From an uncultured Bartonella sp. (lineage in GTDB: Bacteria; Pseudomonadota; Alphaproteobacteria; Rhizobiales; Rhizobiaceae), in the NCBI RefSeq assembly GCF_945277285.1, contig NZ_CALYPR010000001.1, forward strand, positions 248,001-312,000: a stretch of 64,000 nucleotides of DNA, read 5' to 3'. A model generated the notes under the pieces. It was not told where the DNA came from. It did no database searches and was given only the letters and a program-made list of their open reading frames with translations. The position numbers and the translations under genes are program-made. Below, one piece after another: positions 28,841 through 39,175 of this stretch (positions are counted from its first letter, which is position 1; the number at the start of each line of letters is the position of its first letter).

Positions 28841-29323
28841 TCAATTCAAATGGCTTTTGACTTCAGCAAGTGACTCTTTGATAAGGGTAGCAGATTTTTT
28901 GTCATCAATTTCTTTGACAAGAATTTCTTTTGCTGCAGCCACAGCAAGATCAACAACTGATGACTTTACAGCATCAATTGCTTCAGATTCAGCGTGGGCA
29001 ATTTTTTGTTCAGCCATTTTATTACGGCGGGCAACATATTCTTCCATTTTCTGATGCGCATCTTTCGCAAGCACTTCGGCTTCACGTTTTGCTGCAGCAA
29101 TAATTTCTTGCGCCTCTTTTTCAGCTTGTTCACGCTTGGCTTGATAGACTGCGAGCAGCTCCTGCGCCTCTTCACGTGTGCGACGTGCTTCGTCAAGCTC
29201 GCTACGAATAAGCTCTGCCCGTTTGTCAAGATAACCATTTAGAAGTGCCGGCACTTTATAATAGACCAGAATAGCAATGAAAAGCAGCAATCCGATAAGA
29301 GCCCAGAATGTATCTGTCATCAT
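28841..29323 (-). CDS. atpF: ATP synthase F0 subunit b
   Basis: This is the peripheral-stalk subunit that links the F0 sector in the membrane to F1. The 160-residue protein has an N-terminal membrane span (DTFWALIGLLLFIAILVYY). A long charged helix follows (RSELDEARRTREEAQELLA ... AAKREAEVLAKDAHQKME), ending in AAKEILVKEIDDKKSATLI. It is the last gene of the F0 operon, 6 bases after the b' gene. Alphaproteobacteria use a b/b' heterodimer, so this is the b member by position and sequence. Confidence 0.94.
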   Translation of the reverse strand: MMTDTFWALIGLLLFIAILVYYKVPALLNGYLDKRAELIRSELDEARRTREEAQELLAVYQAKREQAEKEAQEIIAAAKREAEVLAKDAHQKMEEYVARRNKMAEQKIAHAESEAIDAVKSSVVDLAVAAAKEILVKEIDDKKSATLIKESLAEVKSHLN

Positions 29324-29329
29324 GATCGT

Positions 29330-29902
29330 TTACTCCAAAGTGCTTACGGCTTTGACTGCCGCTGTTGCATCTGAAGCACTGACCTTTGTACCAATCAGCT
29401 CTTCAACTATTTCGGCGGCCGTCGACTCTGCAATCTTGTTCACATTGCGCATGGCGTTAGTACGAATTTTTTTAAGCCGCTCTTCTGATTCTGCAAGTTT
29501 TTTATCTAACTCGGCTTCCGACTTTTTACGTTCTTCGTCGATTTTTTTGCGAACCTCGTCTGCTGAACTTTGAGCAATAGCAATAGCGCGCGAACGGGCA
29601 TCCGAAAGTTCACGCTCATAAGATGCAATAGCACTTTCGCGCTCCATATTCATGCGCTCGGCTTTATCGTGGTCAGCGGCAATTCTGTCACGGCGAATTT
29701 CAATTGTTCCACCAATACGCGGCACAATAATCCGGGATATAAAAACGTAGAACAAGCCAAAGCAAACGATAAGCCAGAATAAATGCGATTCGTAAAATGA
29801 AAAATCAAAAGGCGGAAAAACACCCTTTGCATGTTGTGAGGCTTCGGCCACATGCTGTGCTGGCGTTTCGACAGTTTGCGCAAATGCGCTAGATAGAAAC
29901 AT
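29330..29902 (-). CDS. atpG: ATP synthase F0 subunit b'
   Basis: This is the second peripheral-stalk subunit, diverged from b. It has 190 residues: a hydrophilic N-terminal extension, the membrane span SHLFWLIVCFGLFYVFISRI, and then a long coiled coil (RDRIAADHDKAERMNMERES ... RKKIDEERKKSEAELDKK). Photosynthetic bacteria, cyanobacteria and alphaproteobacteria have this b/b' pair, and the symbol atpG or atpF2 is used. GAGAGGG precedes the start ATG. It lies between atpE and atpF. Confidence 0.93.
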   Translation of the reverse strand: MFLSSAFAQTVETPAQHVAEASQHAKGVFPPFDFSFYESHLFWLIVCFGLFYVFISRIIVPRIGGTIEIRRDRIAADHDKAERMNMERESAIASYERELSDARSRAIAIAQSSADEVRKKIDEERKKSEAELDKKLAESEERLKKIRTNAMRNVNKIAESTAAEIVEELIGTKVSASDATAAVKAVSTLE

Positions 29903-30064
29903 CCCGTTTTACCCTCTCATAAGCTCCAATGCTCTTTTACAAAAATGATAATAACCTTTCGGCAGCTTGAAATTTAAATGCCAACTGCCTGACTTTACAT
30001 AAGCAGCAAGTGGCAGGCCTAACGCCTGCCCTGCCTAATGCAATAGCCAAAGGTGTCTAGATCA

Positions 30065-30295
30065 TTAAACAGCAAAGAGAAGCAGAATAGCAACGAGCAA
30101 AGAGAAAATGCCCAATGCTTCTGTAACAGCAAAGCCGAACACCAAACGTGCAAACTGTCCATCAGCAGCTGACGGATTGCGCAGAGCACCTGCGAGATAG
30201 CTACCAAAAATATTACCAAGGCCAAGAGCCGTACCCGCCATACCAAAGCAGGCAAGACCAGCGCCTATGTATTTTGCTGCGATTGCTAATTCCAT
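30065..30295 (-). CDS. atpE: ATP synthase F0 subunit c
   Basis: This is the proteolipid of the rotating c-ring. The true start is the ATG at 30295 (MELAIAAKYIGAGLACFGMA), preceded by AAAGGAGA, which gives 76 residues in two membrane helices. The loop carries RNPSA, and the second helix holds the ion-binding glutamate in FGFAVTEALGIFSLLVAI. The track ORF extends 29 codons upstream and is not real. It sits between atpB and the b' gene. The Glu environment is the proton type. Confidence 0.96.
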   Translation of the reverse strand: MELAIAAKYIGAGLACFGMAGTALGLGNIFGSYLAGALRNPSAADGQFARLVFGFAVTEALGIFSLLVAILLLFAV

Positions 30296-30353
30296 ATCAT
30301 TCTCCTTTGAAGCGAAATTGCATTTTAAAGCGGTAGAAAATCCACCAGTTTCA

Positions 30354-31112
30354 TCAATGTCCGGGATGCACCGCATCTGCAAGGTACATACAGGTCAAAA
30401 TAGTAAAAACATAGGCCTGAAGAAACGCTACGAGAACTTCAAGAGCCGTCACTGCCACAGTCATAATGAGTGGCAAAATCGAACCACCGATACCGGCAGC
30501 GCCTAAACTTATCATAGAGACAACAAAACCGGCAAATACTTTTAACGTGATGTGTCCGGCCAACATATTGGCAAACAGACGAACTGACAGGCTGATTGGA
30601 CGGGAAAGAAATGAAATAACCTCAATCACGGTCACCAGCGGTAATATGACAACCGGAACCCCCGAAGGAACAAACAACCTCAAAAACCCAAAACCGTTTT
30701 TAATAAAACCGTAAATGACCACCGTAAAAATAACCAGCATGGCAAGTGCAAAGGTAATGGCGATCTGTGAAGTCACAGTATAAAAATACGGAAACAGTCC
30801 CAAAAAATTGGCAACAAGAACAAATATAAACAGCGAGAACACCAGCGGAAAAAACCGCATTCCTTGTGAACCAACAGATCCACGCAGCATATTGGCGACA
30901 AATTCATAGGTAATTTCAGAAATTGATTGCATTCGTGTGGGGATTATCCCCCTGCTGGACGAAGAAGCAAACAGGAATATCGATGAAAATACCACTGTTA
31001 TTGCCATAAACAGTGAAACATTGGTGAATGATAAATCCATATTTCCAACGGAAATATTAACCAGCTTAGACATCTGAAACTGATGAATTGGATCTGGACC
31101 GCTCGCTGACAC
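30354..31112 (-). CDS. atpB: ATP synthase F0 subunit a
   Basis: This membrane subunit forms the two proton half-channels next to the c-ring. The 252-residue protein has several membrane helices, the conserved arginine region [19 protein letters not shown] (stator Arg), and the C-terminal [24 protein letters not shown]. It begins [20 protein letters not shown], typical of rhizobial AtpB. It lies 11 bases after atpI and before atpE. Confidence 0.96.
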   Translation of the reverse strand: MSASGPDPIHQFQMSKLVNISVGNMDLSFTNVSLFMAITVVFSSIFLFASSSSRGIIPTRMQSISEITYEFVANMLRGSVGSQGMRFFPLVFSLFIFVLVANFLGLFPYFYTVTSQIAITFALAMLVIFTVVIYGFIKNGFGFLRLFVPSGVPVVILPLVTVIEVISFLSRPISLSVRLFANMLAGHITLKVFAGFVVSMISLGAAGIGGSILPLIMTVAVTALEVLVAFLQAYVFTILTCMYLADAVHPGH

Positions 31113-31123
31113 CTTAACCTCTT

Positions 31124-31543
31124 TTACTCGGACTTGTTAAGCCCATCCTCTTGGCGCGATGCGCCGTTTTTGCCAATTTGACTGGGAGACACAGCCCCCA
31201 CCGACCGTAATATATTCAACACTCCGGCAGAAAAACCAAGGAATAAAAAAACTATCAATCCCCATGGAGATGTCCCTGCCAATTGATCAATCCCTAGTCC
31301 GAGAACAACACCAACGAATACACCAGCCAAAAATTCACTGGATAACCTGACCGCTTGTGCCATTCCTTTTGGCGCCCCTGTATCCTTTTCCATTGAATCC
31401 GGTTGTTTAGCCGCACTGTAACGGGCCATTTTTTCTTGCAGATTACGTCTGCGCGTTTCCAGATCCAAAGTTTCAGGACTGTCCCCCTGCCTTGGTGATC
31501 GAGCATCCCTCTCAGGCTTCATAGGCTTGCCACCGTTCGCCAT
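31124..31543 (-). CDS. atpI: ATP synthase assembly protein AtpI
   Basis: AtpI helps c-ring assembly and is the usual first gene of the alphaproteobacterial F0 operon. From the ATG at 31543, with AAGGGGCC in front, the protein has 139 residues: a charged disordered N-terminus and two membrane segments ([20 protein letters not shown] and [20 protein letters not shown]). The track start lies 6 codons further upstream. The F1 genes (atpHAGDC) are not in this window and should be elsewhere. Confidence 0.92.
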   Translation of the reverse strand: MANGGKPMKPERDARSPRQGDSPETLDLETRRRNLQEKMARYSAAKQPDSMEKDTGAPKGMAQAVRLSSEFLAGVFVGVVLGLGIDQLAGTSPWGLIVFLFLGFSAGVLNILRSVGAVSPSQIGKNGASRQEDGLNKSE

Positions 31544-31774
31544 TTTTGGCCCCTTAATCACAAATGCAAAGTCAAGGTCTGACCTCTAGAGTTGCGGGCA
31601 ACATATTGTTACTAGAAGCTTTCGTCAAGCCGCCAACCCCTCAAGATCAAAAGGAATTTTCTTTAAAAATAAAAGTAAAGTGGTTTATCAACTTGTTTTT
31701 TTGCAAAACACCACTTGATGAACTCAAATATCATATTGTTTTTTAATAATAACTTCTCAACAAGGAAAAATAGA

Positions 31775-32983
31775 TTAAATCCAACCGCCATACCGGGTCC
31801 GATAAAAGATATGAAGCCCGATCTTGTCAACTTTTATCATCGTACGTGCCCAGCGAGGGCGCACATACACGGCGTGATAGTGTGTTGCAGATCCAACTTC
31901 CGGAAACCATATCTGGCCAGCCGTAACCGCCCTTGCAACCTGTTGGGCAACAGTCCAATGCGCCATTTCGGTTATTCTATGCTTGCGACCATCACAGGCA
32001 AAAGAAAATTGGCAATGATTGAGCCAGTTGGTATTCTGGTAAACGACACCGCAAATTGTCTTCGGATAGGCCGGATTTCTTACCCGGTTTAAAACAACTT
32101 GCGCAACTGCCGCCTGGCCTTTGATAGCTTCTCCGCGTGCCTCGAAGTAAACTGCTTCTGCCAAACATTTTTGTTCTTTTGCCGAAAAAACTTCAGCTGG
32201 TAACGGCGTTGCCGCCCATGCATGATCGTTGCGGCCAATGGGCGGAATAAAACGGCCGTTACGATCAATTTGAGAATTATGTTCTGTTAACACACTGTCA
32301 AAGGCGCTCGTATCAACCTTGGCATTAGCCGGTGCGTAGCCGAGCGCAAGAACATCAGGATTGTCGTTTGTAACTAGGTTTTTAAGAATTTTCGGCACAG
32401 GCAGTTTGGCAACCGGTTTCTTTTGCGGGATTACAACGGCAATTTTTACCGGTAATTTTTCATCTTTGGTTTTGGTGTCTGCGGGCATCTTTTGCGCGAC
32501 AACGTGTTTGATGTTTTCTGCAAGCTGCATTATTTTGGTGCTGACACGTGGCAATTCCGGCTCGCTAAGATCGGGTAAATCATTGTTTGCCTGCTGTTGC
32601 AGACTTACCGTTTTATCGTTTTTGTTGATGTGGTCTTTATCGCTAGCTTGATTGGCACTGCTCAATTTTTTACCACTATCCTGATCATTCAGGAGCTGTG
32701 TCCGATCATTTTTTAATGGAGCAATGCCTGACGTGTTCACCGGATCAATTGCAGACGGGTTATAGTCTTTCGCATTTTTGAGATCACGGGTCAAAATGGT
32801 TTTATAAGATGATGCGATATTCGATATATCTGCTTTGTGGATGGATGTTGCAGCCAGAATTGAAAGGCCTGCACCTAGAAAAACCGGCAAAACGCGATGA
32901 TTTTGTTTTTTCTGTTTTAGAATGACCGGAGCTTCAAAAAACCGCCCCTCGGGCATATAATAAGAGGATGCGGTGCGAAGCAT
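31775..32983 (-). CDS. SleB-type cell wall hydrolase
   Basis: The C-terminal part (last ~140 residues) is a Hydrolase_2/SleB domain with the catalytic-Glu pattern LAEAVYFEARGEAIKGQAAVAQVVLNRV. The characteristic CQFSFACDGRK and GSATHYHAVYVRPRWA follow. Such enzymes are lytic transglycosylase-like and act on peptidoglycan. Upstream lies a membrane segment (VLPVFLGAGLSILAAT) and a long low-complexity linker, so the domain should be periplasmic. The track start at 33064 is a TTG without a ribosome binding site. I use the first in-frame ATG (32983), but the start is uncertain. It is unlinked to its neighbours. Confidence 0.85.
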   Translation of the reverse strand: MLRTASSYYMPEGRFFEAPVILKQKKQNHRVLPVFLGAGLSILAATSIHKADISNIASSYKTILTRDLKNAKDYNPSAIDPVNTSGIAPLKNDRTQLLNDQDSGKKLSSANQASDKDHINKNDKTVSLQQQANNDLPDLSEPELPRVSTKIMQLAENIKHVVAQKMPADTKTKDEKLPVKIAVVIPQKKPVAKLPVPKILKNLVTNDNPDVLALGYAPANAKVDTSAFDSVLTEHNSQIDRNGRFIPPIGRNDHAWAATPLPAEVFSAKEQKCLAEAVYFEARGEAIKGQAAVAQVVLNRVRNPAYPKTICGVVYQNTNWLNHCQFSFACDGRKHRITEMAHWTVAQQVARAVTAGQIWFPEVGSATHYHAVYVRPRWARTMIKVDKIGLHIFYRTRYGGWI

Positions 32984-33300
32984 CTCAGTCTGCTGTTCTT
33001 TGTTACCTTGACGGTGCAAAGACGCTATGAAAGATACTTCAAACACCACATCACTCCAACGCAAATACGCTTACGCAAAACAAACAGGAAAACTGATTTC
33101 CTATGGTTGGAAGATAGCGCAATCAATCTTTATTTATGGTTAACAAAAACATCCTTAATGGTTGATTTTATTGATTAATTTTTCCTTAATTTGAAAAAAT
33201 GGTTAATTCAAAAACAGCGCATTCTTCGCTTTTTCAGTAAAAGCAAAGCCAGTTTGTTAATGTTTCTAAATAAAGTGCAAACGAGTTTTTTTAAAATAAC

Positions 33301-34725
33301 TCAACGCTTTTTTGCGCGTCCGGCAAATGGATTGTCAGAGGTACTCATTGATAGACGGATTGGAACACCCGGCATATCAAAAGAATCACGCAAACCATTC
33401 ACAAGATAGCGTAAATAGGATTTTGGCATTGATTCGGGACGTGAACACGAAATGACAAACATCGGCGGACGTGTTTTGACTTGCGTGATATATTTGATTT
33501 TTAAACGCCGCCCGGAAACAGCCGGTGCAGGATGGTAGGCAGTTACTTCAGCAAGCCAACGGTTTAGTTTTCCAGTCGATATACGCCGGTTCCAGATACG
33601 ATGAACCATCTCGACATTTTCCATGAGACGGTCAATTCCCTCACCACGCTCACCAGAAACCGGAACCGCCCGAAGTCCGCGAACCTGCGGCAAAAGCCGC
33701 GCACATTCTTCATACAATTCGGCAAGAGTCTTTTGCCGGTCCTCAATTAAATCCCATTTATTGAAAGCGATGACCGGTGCCCGTCCCTCACGAATCACAA
33801 GATCAACTATTTGCAAATCCTGTTTTTCAAAAGGAATTGTTGCATCAAGAACAATGATGGCAACCTCGGCAAAACGAATCGCCCGCAAAGTTTCAGCTAC
33901 CGAAAGTTTTTCAAGCTTGCCTTCGACTTTCGATTTACGACGCAAACCGGCGGTATCAAAAAGTTTGATCTTTCGACCTCTCCATTGCCAATCAACAGAG
34001 ATCGAATCGCGTGTTATTCCGGCTTCCGGCCCCGTCAACAAACGGTCTTGGCCGAGCATTGTATTAATCAGAGTTGACTTTCCGGCATTCGGGCGTCCGA
34101 CAATGGCGATAGGAAGCGGTTTTGTCGCATCATAGGCCGGTTCTTCCGCATCCGGGTCGTCAATCACCTCGCCAATATCGGCACCATCACTATTTTTTTC
34201 ATCGTCAGACTTTTTGTCTGTAGCTTTTTCTGGGCCAGCTGCATTGACAATTGCATCGCGCAAATCACCTAATCCCAAACCATGTTCTGCCGAAATGGGA
34301 CATGGTTCGCCAAGACCGAGCGACCATGCTTCATAAAAACCGGCTGTCGCCTGTTTTGATTCTGATTTATTGGCAACAAGCACAATGGGCTTGCCCGATT
34401 TGCGAATGAGAGAAGCAAAATTCAGATCACTTGATGTCATGCCACTTTTTGCGTCGAGCACAAAAAGGATAAGATCGGCTTCATCAATTGCTGTTTTAGT
34501 CTGGGCACGCATACGCCCTTCCAATGTATCATTTTTGGCTTCTTCAAGGCCGGCCGTATCAATGACATCAAAACGCAGATCCATAAGCCGTGCGGCGTGA
34601 CGGCGACGGTCACGCGTAACACCCGGTGTATCGTCGACCAAAGCCAATCGCTGTCCTACCAACCGGTTAAACAGCGTTGATTTTCCCACATTGGGGCGGC
34701 CAACAATTGCAATGGTCAAGCCCAT
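33301..34725 (-). CDS. der: Ribosome biogenesis GTPase Der (EngA)
   Basis: Der is an essential GTPase for 50S subunit assembly. The 474-residue protein has two consecutive G domains: P-loops GRPNVGKST (residue ~8) and GRPNAGKST (~210), with [10 protein letters not shown] / [10 protein letters not shown] switch regions and NKWDL in the second domain. A KH-like C-terminal domain ([23 protein letters not shown]) follows. The linker between the domains is acidic ([17 protein letters not shown]). It lies 3 bases after a YfgM-like gene, an arrangement known from many bacteria. Confidence 0.97.
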   Translation of the reverse strand: MGLTIAIVGRPNVGKSTLFNRLVGQRLALVDDTPGVTRDRRRHAARLMDLRFDVIDTAGLEEAKNDTLEGRMRAQTKTAIDEADLILFVLDAKSGMTSSDLNFASLIRKSGKPIVLVANKSESKQATAGFYEAWSLGLGEPCPISAEHGLGLGDLRDAIVNAAGPEKATDKKSDDEKNSDGADIGEVIDDPDAEEPAYDATKPLPIAIVGRPNAGKSTLINTMLGQDRLLTGPEAGITRDSISVDWQWRGRKIKLFDTAGLRRKSKVEGKLEKLSVAETLRAIRFAEVAIIVLDATIPFEKQDLQIVDLVIREGRAPVIAFNKWDLIEDRQKTLAELYEECARLLPQVRGLRAVPVSGERGEGIDRLMENVEMVHRIWNRRISTGKLNRWLAEVTAYHPAPAVSGRRLKIKYITQVKTRPPMFVISCSRPESMPKSYLRYLVNGLRDSFDMPGVPIRLSMSTSDNPFAGRAKKR

Positions 34726-34728
34726 CTT

Positions 34729-35400
34729 CTATTCCTTAGCGGTAGCACCGGCACCCTGCATAAGTTCGAGCATCAAACGCGAACGTTCAGTTGCCTTAAT
34801 TCCATCAAGGTGTTCATCAACTATTTTCTGAAAATAGTAACGGGCATCATCCATCTTTCCGGCCTTGTAGGCAGATAATCCCAAAGCTTCGCGGGCCATA
34901 ATACGCGTTGGATCAACATCATTTGCAAGGTCTTTTACGCGTTTTTCGACATCGTTAAATGAACCGGTATCAACCAGAATATAAGCAGCACGAATCTTGG
35001 CGATTTTCTTTAAGATTTCCGGTGCATCTTTATTGTCTGCTATTTTATCAAATCCGGCCACTGCCTTTGCCGCATCGCCCTGTTCCATAAAAATGGATGC
35101 TTGCCGCAATTGGGAAAGATATGAATAATCGCCAAAAGCGGATTTTTCTACATCATCCAGTTTGTTTAAAGCTTCGTCAAAATTATGTTCATTGGCAAGG
35201 TCAAGACTGATAAGAAAAGTATCGCCGATACGACCAGCTTTTGAAGTCTGCCAATGATTATAAATCTGATAGACTCCGGTCGCCAGGACAAGAAGGACAG
35301 CCGCAAGAATAAGATATGGGCCGTAACTCCCCCATAAGGCTTTAGCCTTTTCCTGACGGATTTCTTCATTGACCTCACGAATAAAACTTTCATCCGACAT
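34729..35400 (-). CDS. YfgM-like TPR membrane protein
   Basis: This 223-residue protein has a single membrane span near residue 30 (GPYLILAAVLLVLATGVYQI) after a short cytosolic N-terminus (MSDESFIREVNEEIRQEK). A TPR-like helical domain in the periplasm follows. It matches the YfgM/DUF2133 type, which in E. coli is associated with the SecYEG translocon and periplasmic chaperones. It is coupled to der (3-base gap), a conserved order. BamB, which often accompanies it, is not here. Confidence 0.85.
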   Translation of the reverse strand: MSDESFIREVNEEIRQEKAKALWGSYGPYLILAAVLLVLATGVYQIYNHWQTSKAGRIGDTFLISLDLANEHNFDEALNKLDDVEKSAFGDYSYLSQLRQASIFMEQGDAAKAVAGFDKIADNKDAPEILKKIAKIRAAYILVDTGSFNDVEKRVKDLANDVDPTRIMAREALGLSAYKAGKMDDARYYFQKIVDEHLDGIKATERSRLMLELMQGAGATAKE

Positions 35401-35507
35401 TATATTGTCCTGTCAAAAATGGGGTTTTAGCGCTTTTAAGCATAATTTAAGAAAGATGGTAGCCCTTATCACAAAAAAAGGACAGAATAAGACAATTGGC
35501 AAATTGT

Positions 35508-36650
35508 TTATAGCTGTTTGTCATTCTGTTCATCACGCAAGAGTGTTTCGGCTCGTTTACGCTCGGCTATCTGCTCTCTAACGGCGTCGAGAATTTGCTT
35601 TTTCCGGTAAGCCGCCAAGCGGTTTCTGCGAGTCCGGCTCTTATAGAAGCGAGCAAGCGTGTTTTCCACCATTTCGACATTGATTACACATTCACGCCAC
35701 GTTTGGGATGCCTCAGCACGATCGGAACGGTCAGGAAAAATGAATTCCTGACCGGTTTTTGCTTCATCAGCAATAAAATTGCAGTTTTCGGCTATAAGTT
35801 TCAACGCATCAACTAACCAATCAGGCGGGGTTTCCCGATGTTTACGAATCGCATTGACCAATGCTTCGCAAAACAGCAATGATGACGCATAGAGCCTGAT
35901 ACCGGACTGGTCATAACGGGCAGAAAGTGAAGCGACTTCGCGTGACGACAAACGCCCACGCAAGGTCCAGCGTGCATTTGAACGGGCAACATCAATTGCC
36001 GCTATAAGGCCAATGAGCGCCGTATGGGTTCTCCCGCAGCTTTTCATTGCTTTAATCGCTGCTGTTACATCGTTTCGCTCGAGTGCATCAAAAGCAAGAG
36101 TAAAATTCAGTGCGAGTTCTTTGAAAAAACGTTCAACTGACAGATGAAGTGTCTTCAAAGGTGCAGGCGTGAATAATATTTGGCTAAAGATTAGACCAAT
36201 CGTGGTGCCCACGGCAACGTCAATTGCGCGGGTCCAGCCTGCAACATCGGCTCCAAGAGCGAAAACCATAACCGCCGAAACACCAGCCTGAATGATGATT
36301 GCCGGAACGATAGAATAAGCCGAAGCAATTGTCATACCGGCAAAGCCCACTATGGCAATACGCACTTCAGTCGGCATGGGTGGCAGAAGCAAAGTCAGCT
36401 CTCCGATAGCCACCCCTGTCAGCACCCCTGCCAACACATAGATTGCCTGTCGTCCATGGCTGGGAATACCCGGAGCAAGACAAATAAGTGCTGTCATTGC
36501 TGCATAAATCGGGTGTTCATGATCAAGCAAATGAACAGAAATAAACCATGCAAGACCGGAAGCAAGACCAGCACACAATGCATCTTTCCAGCTTGCTCTA
36601 ACTTGGCTTATCGCCTGTTTTAACTTGAGTTTAAAACCGATGGTTATCAT
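35508..36650 (-). CDS. FUSC family inner membrane protein (aromatic acid exporter-like)
   Basis: From the ATG at 36650 the protein has 380 residues. Six hydrophobic segments lie in the first half (for example AIYAAMTALICLAPGIPSHG and ATVGTTIGLIFSQILF-like), followed by a long cytosolic helical part with a basic tail (KSRTRRNRLAAYRKKQ). The membrane half resembles FUSC/ArAE proteins that export aromatic acids. The ATG overlaps the SLC13 stop by 4 bases (ATGA), so I prefer it over the track start at 36668. It is coupled to the SLC13 permease and they may handle related substrates. Confidence 0.82.
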   Translation of the reverse strand: MITIGFKLKLKQAISQVRASWKDALCAGLASGLAWFISVHLLDHEHPIYAAMTALICLAPGIPSHGRQAIYVLAGVLTGVAIGELTLLLPPMPTEVRIAIVGFAGMTIASAYSIVPAIIIQAGVSAVMVFALGADVAGWTRAIDVAVGTTIGLIFSQILFTPAPLKTLHLSVERFFKELALNFTLAFDALERNDVTAAIKAMKSCGRTHTALIGLIAAIDVARSNARWTLRGRLSSREVASLSARYDQSGIRLYASSLLFCEALVNAIRKHRETPPDWLVDALKLIAENCNFIADEAKTGQEFIFPDRSDRAEASQTWRECVINVEMVENTLARFYKSRTRRNRLAAYRKKQILDAVREQIAERKRAETLLRDEQNDKQL

Positions 36651-38437
36651 TGAAGCGGCCACACCCACATCAGCATGGGAACAGAAACCGCCGCTATTAA
36701 AAGACTCAATGGCGCGCCAAGCCGCGGGTAGTCACTGAAATGATAGCCACCCGGCGCCATTACCAACATATTGCACTGGTGCCCAATGGGGGTAAGAAAA
36801 TCACAGCCTGCGCCAATGGCTACGGCCATTAAAAATGCTTCCGGTTTGAAATGGAGCGAATCGGCAAAACTCGAAGCGATTGGCGCCATCACCATAACAG
36901 TCGCCGCATTATTCAGAAATGGTGTAACAAGCATGGCAGCGACCAGAATAACTGCTAGAGCACCATAAGGCGGGAGTGATGAAGCAAACATACTCAGCCA
37001 ATGACCGATAATTTTGGTACAACCGGTTTTTTCCAGCGTTTCACTGACCGGAATCAAAGCAGCAAGCATCACCAATATTTGCCCGTCAAGTGCCTGATAA
37101 GCGTCGCGTGCCGGAATAACCCGAAAAACAACCATGGCGACGGCAGCAGCAAAAAAGGCAAGCGCTACTGGCACCAATTGCAATGCCGTTGCCGCAATCG
37201 CAATAAAAAGAATGACCAGCGGTACAAGACCATGGCGTAGACTACCAAACATGATATTGCGCTTGGCAAGCGGGAGGCATTTCAATTCTTGCAACAAATC
37301 CGGAATAATATCGTCGCGCCCTTGCAGGACAATCACATCGCCAAGTCTGAAAACAATGTCGCCAAGCCTTTGTCTCACCCGCTCCTGCGGGCGGCTCACT
37401 GCAAGCAGATTAACATCATAACGATCAAACAGGTTAAGCCTTTTGGCGCTGATGCCAATAAGTGGCGAATTATCGGTAACAACAGCTTCAACGACCTCTA
37501 TCTGCCGTGGCTTGTCTCCAGTCTGTACATCGCGTCCCTCAGCAATATCGAGTTTGGCCGTGTTTATAACAGAATCAAGTCCGGTGTGCGTTCCTTCAAG
37601 AACTACCGTATCACCTTCCGAAAGGAGAAAATCCGGTAAAGGGGAAATAAAATTCTTGTTTCTGATAACTTGCAGCACCATGGCTTCACCGGCGGCCGGT
37701 TTGACCAGATCGGAAATCTGTTTGCCGATAACCGATGAGCCGGCGACAACACGGGCTTCTGAAATATAATCCCTGTTTGCCAGACTGCTGTCTGCCGATG
37801 TGGATTTTCGGGCCCGCGCTGGTACCAGCCAGGAAAAAAACACCAGATAGATTACGCCGACTGCCGCTACTGTTGCGCCGACTGGGGTAAAATCGAACAT
37901 TGTAAAGGATTTGCCGACAAGGTGCTCGCGCATGGCCGAAACGACAACGTTGGGGGATGTGCCGATCTGCGTCATCAACCCGCCCAGAAGAGCACCGAAA
38001 GACATGGGCATAAGAAAAATCGATGGCGAGACATTGGAGCGGCGCGCAAACTGGAATGCAATGGGCAGCATAATTGCCAAAGCGCCAATATTCTTGACAA
38101 AAGCAGAAAGAACGGTCACCACTATGACCAAAAAACACAGTTGCAAACGCACAGATTTTACGTCCGGCCAAATGCGTTGGATAATAAGTTCCATAATACC
38201 CGAACGCGCCACACCGGCGCTCACCAACAGGGCGCTTGCGACAATAATCACAATATCATCGCTAAAGCCGCGGAAAGCTTCCTTGGGGCTTACAATACCC
38301 ACAGCACAGGCGAGCAGCAGTGTCGAGACAGCCACCACATCATAGCGAAATCGATCCCATATAAAAACCGCCATCATCAGACCAATGATGGAAAAAGCCA
38401 TAACCTGATCTGCTGTCATAATTAAGACACCACCCAC
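36647..38437 (-). CDS. SLC13-family permease with two RCK_C (TrkA-C) domains
   Basis: This 596-residue inner-membrane transporter consists of two CitMHS/ArsB-like membrane halves (each with several hydrophobic segments). They flank a cytosolic region with two TrkA-C domains, visible as VIGKQISDLVKPAAGEAMVLQVIR and LIGISAKRLNLFDRYDVNLLAVSR. This is the layout of the SLC13/DASS-like YfbS group whose substrates may be anions such as sulfate or dicarboxylates. The track start is a GTG at 38437; an ATG 6 codons later (38419) is an alternative. The FUSC gene overlaps its end. Confidence 0.86.
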   Translation of the reverse strand: MGGVLIMTADQVMAFSIIGLMMAVFIWDRFRYDVVAVSTLLLACAVGIVSPKEAFRGFSDDIVIIVASALLVSAGVARSGIMELIIQRIWPDVKSVRLQLCFLVIVVTVLSAFVKNIGALAIMLPIAFQFARRSNVSPSIFLMPMSFGALLGGLMTQIGTSPNVVVSAMREHLVGKSFTMFDFTPVGATVAAVGVIYLVFFSWLVPARARKSTSADSSLANRDYISEARVVAGSSVIGKQISDLVKPAAGEAMVLQVIRNKNFISPLPDFLLSEGDTVVLEGTHTGLDSVINTAKLDIAEGRDVQTGDKPRQIEVVEAVVTDNSPLIGISAKRLNLFDRYDVNLLAVSRPQERVRQRLGDIVFRLGDVIVLQGRDDIIPDLLQELKCLPLAKRNIMFGSLRHGLVPLVILFIAIAATALQLVPVALAFFAAAVAMVVFRVIPARDAYQALDGQILVMLAALIPVSETLEKTGCTKIIGHWLSMFASSLPPYGALAVILVAAMLVTPFLNNAATVMVMAPIASSFADSLHFKPEAFLMAVAIGAGCDFLTPIGHQCNMLVMAPGGYHFSDYPRLGAPLSLLIAAVSVPMLMWVWPLQ

Positions 38438-39175
38438 CTCTTCTTGTCCTTATGTCCACCCTGTTCCCGAAAGCGGCATATGGCTGTTTTTTTAAATTTA
38501 CCTCTTCACGTGCAAAGCGACAAGATCTCCCGAACCGGTTTTACGATGCAACGCTTTCATAAAGGTAGGAAACCGAAAAAAGCAACTTTTTTAAAAGTAT
38601 ATTCGTCATTACAGGTCAACACCTGTTATGGATATACTGGCACTCAGCGACTTTACCCGCACGGCAATATAAAAACCAATTTCTGATTGGAAATTTATTG
38701 AAACCCCAATCGAAAAAACATTCCAAAACATTGTGTTTGCACAATTTATCTAGCTACAAGAACAGCTGCAAACACGATTGTTTCAAGCACAGTAAACTAG
38801 ATAGCGTGAAAAATACCTCTTAAATGAGCGCGTCAATTTAAAAAAGATTGGCGCTTCCCATGATCTTTCCACAAATAACAGGACAAGAAATTGCAATTAC
38901 CGTTAGAGCAAAATATGTCATAAGACATGCGTCAATACTCGGACGGCATTTTTCTTCACCCATGTGACACACGGCTGTTATCTCCAGCTTTTAAAGTCAA
39001 CCTTGATCCGGTAGCACTGAAATTATTTCTACCAAATAACAAGCTAATTTGCGTCCAATCATTTTATAAACTTAATGTGAGAGATGCTCCATTTATAACA
39101 AATAAAGTAGATAGACGAAAACAATCATGCTATCCGTCAAACACTACTTTTCCCTAAGAAAAATTGTGATTCAAT
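38438..39175. other. Intergenic, no gene seen
   Basis: About 740 bases lie between two divergent transporter genes. Track ORFs here (38444-38686, 38927-39157) have no ribosome binding site or protein-like composition. I read no homologous fragment and no strong hairpin. Both promoters must lie in it. Confidence 0.45.

Noticed and set aside
33623-34135. 170-residue plus-strand ORF opposite der
   Set aside because: Antisense to the conserved GTPase; composition is Arg/Ser-rich as expected for a shadow frame.
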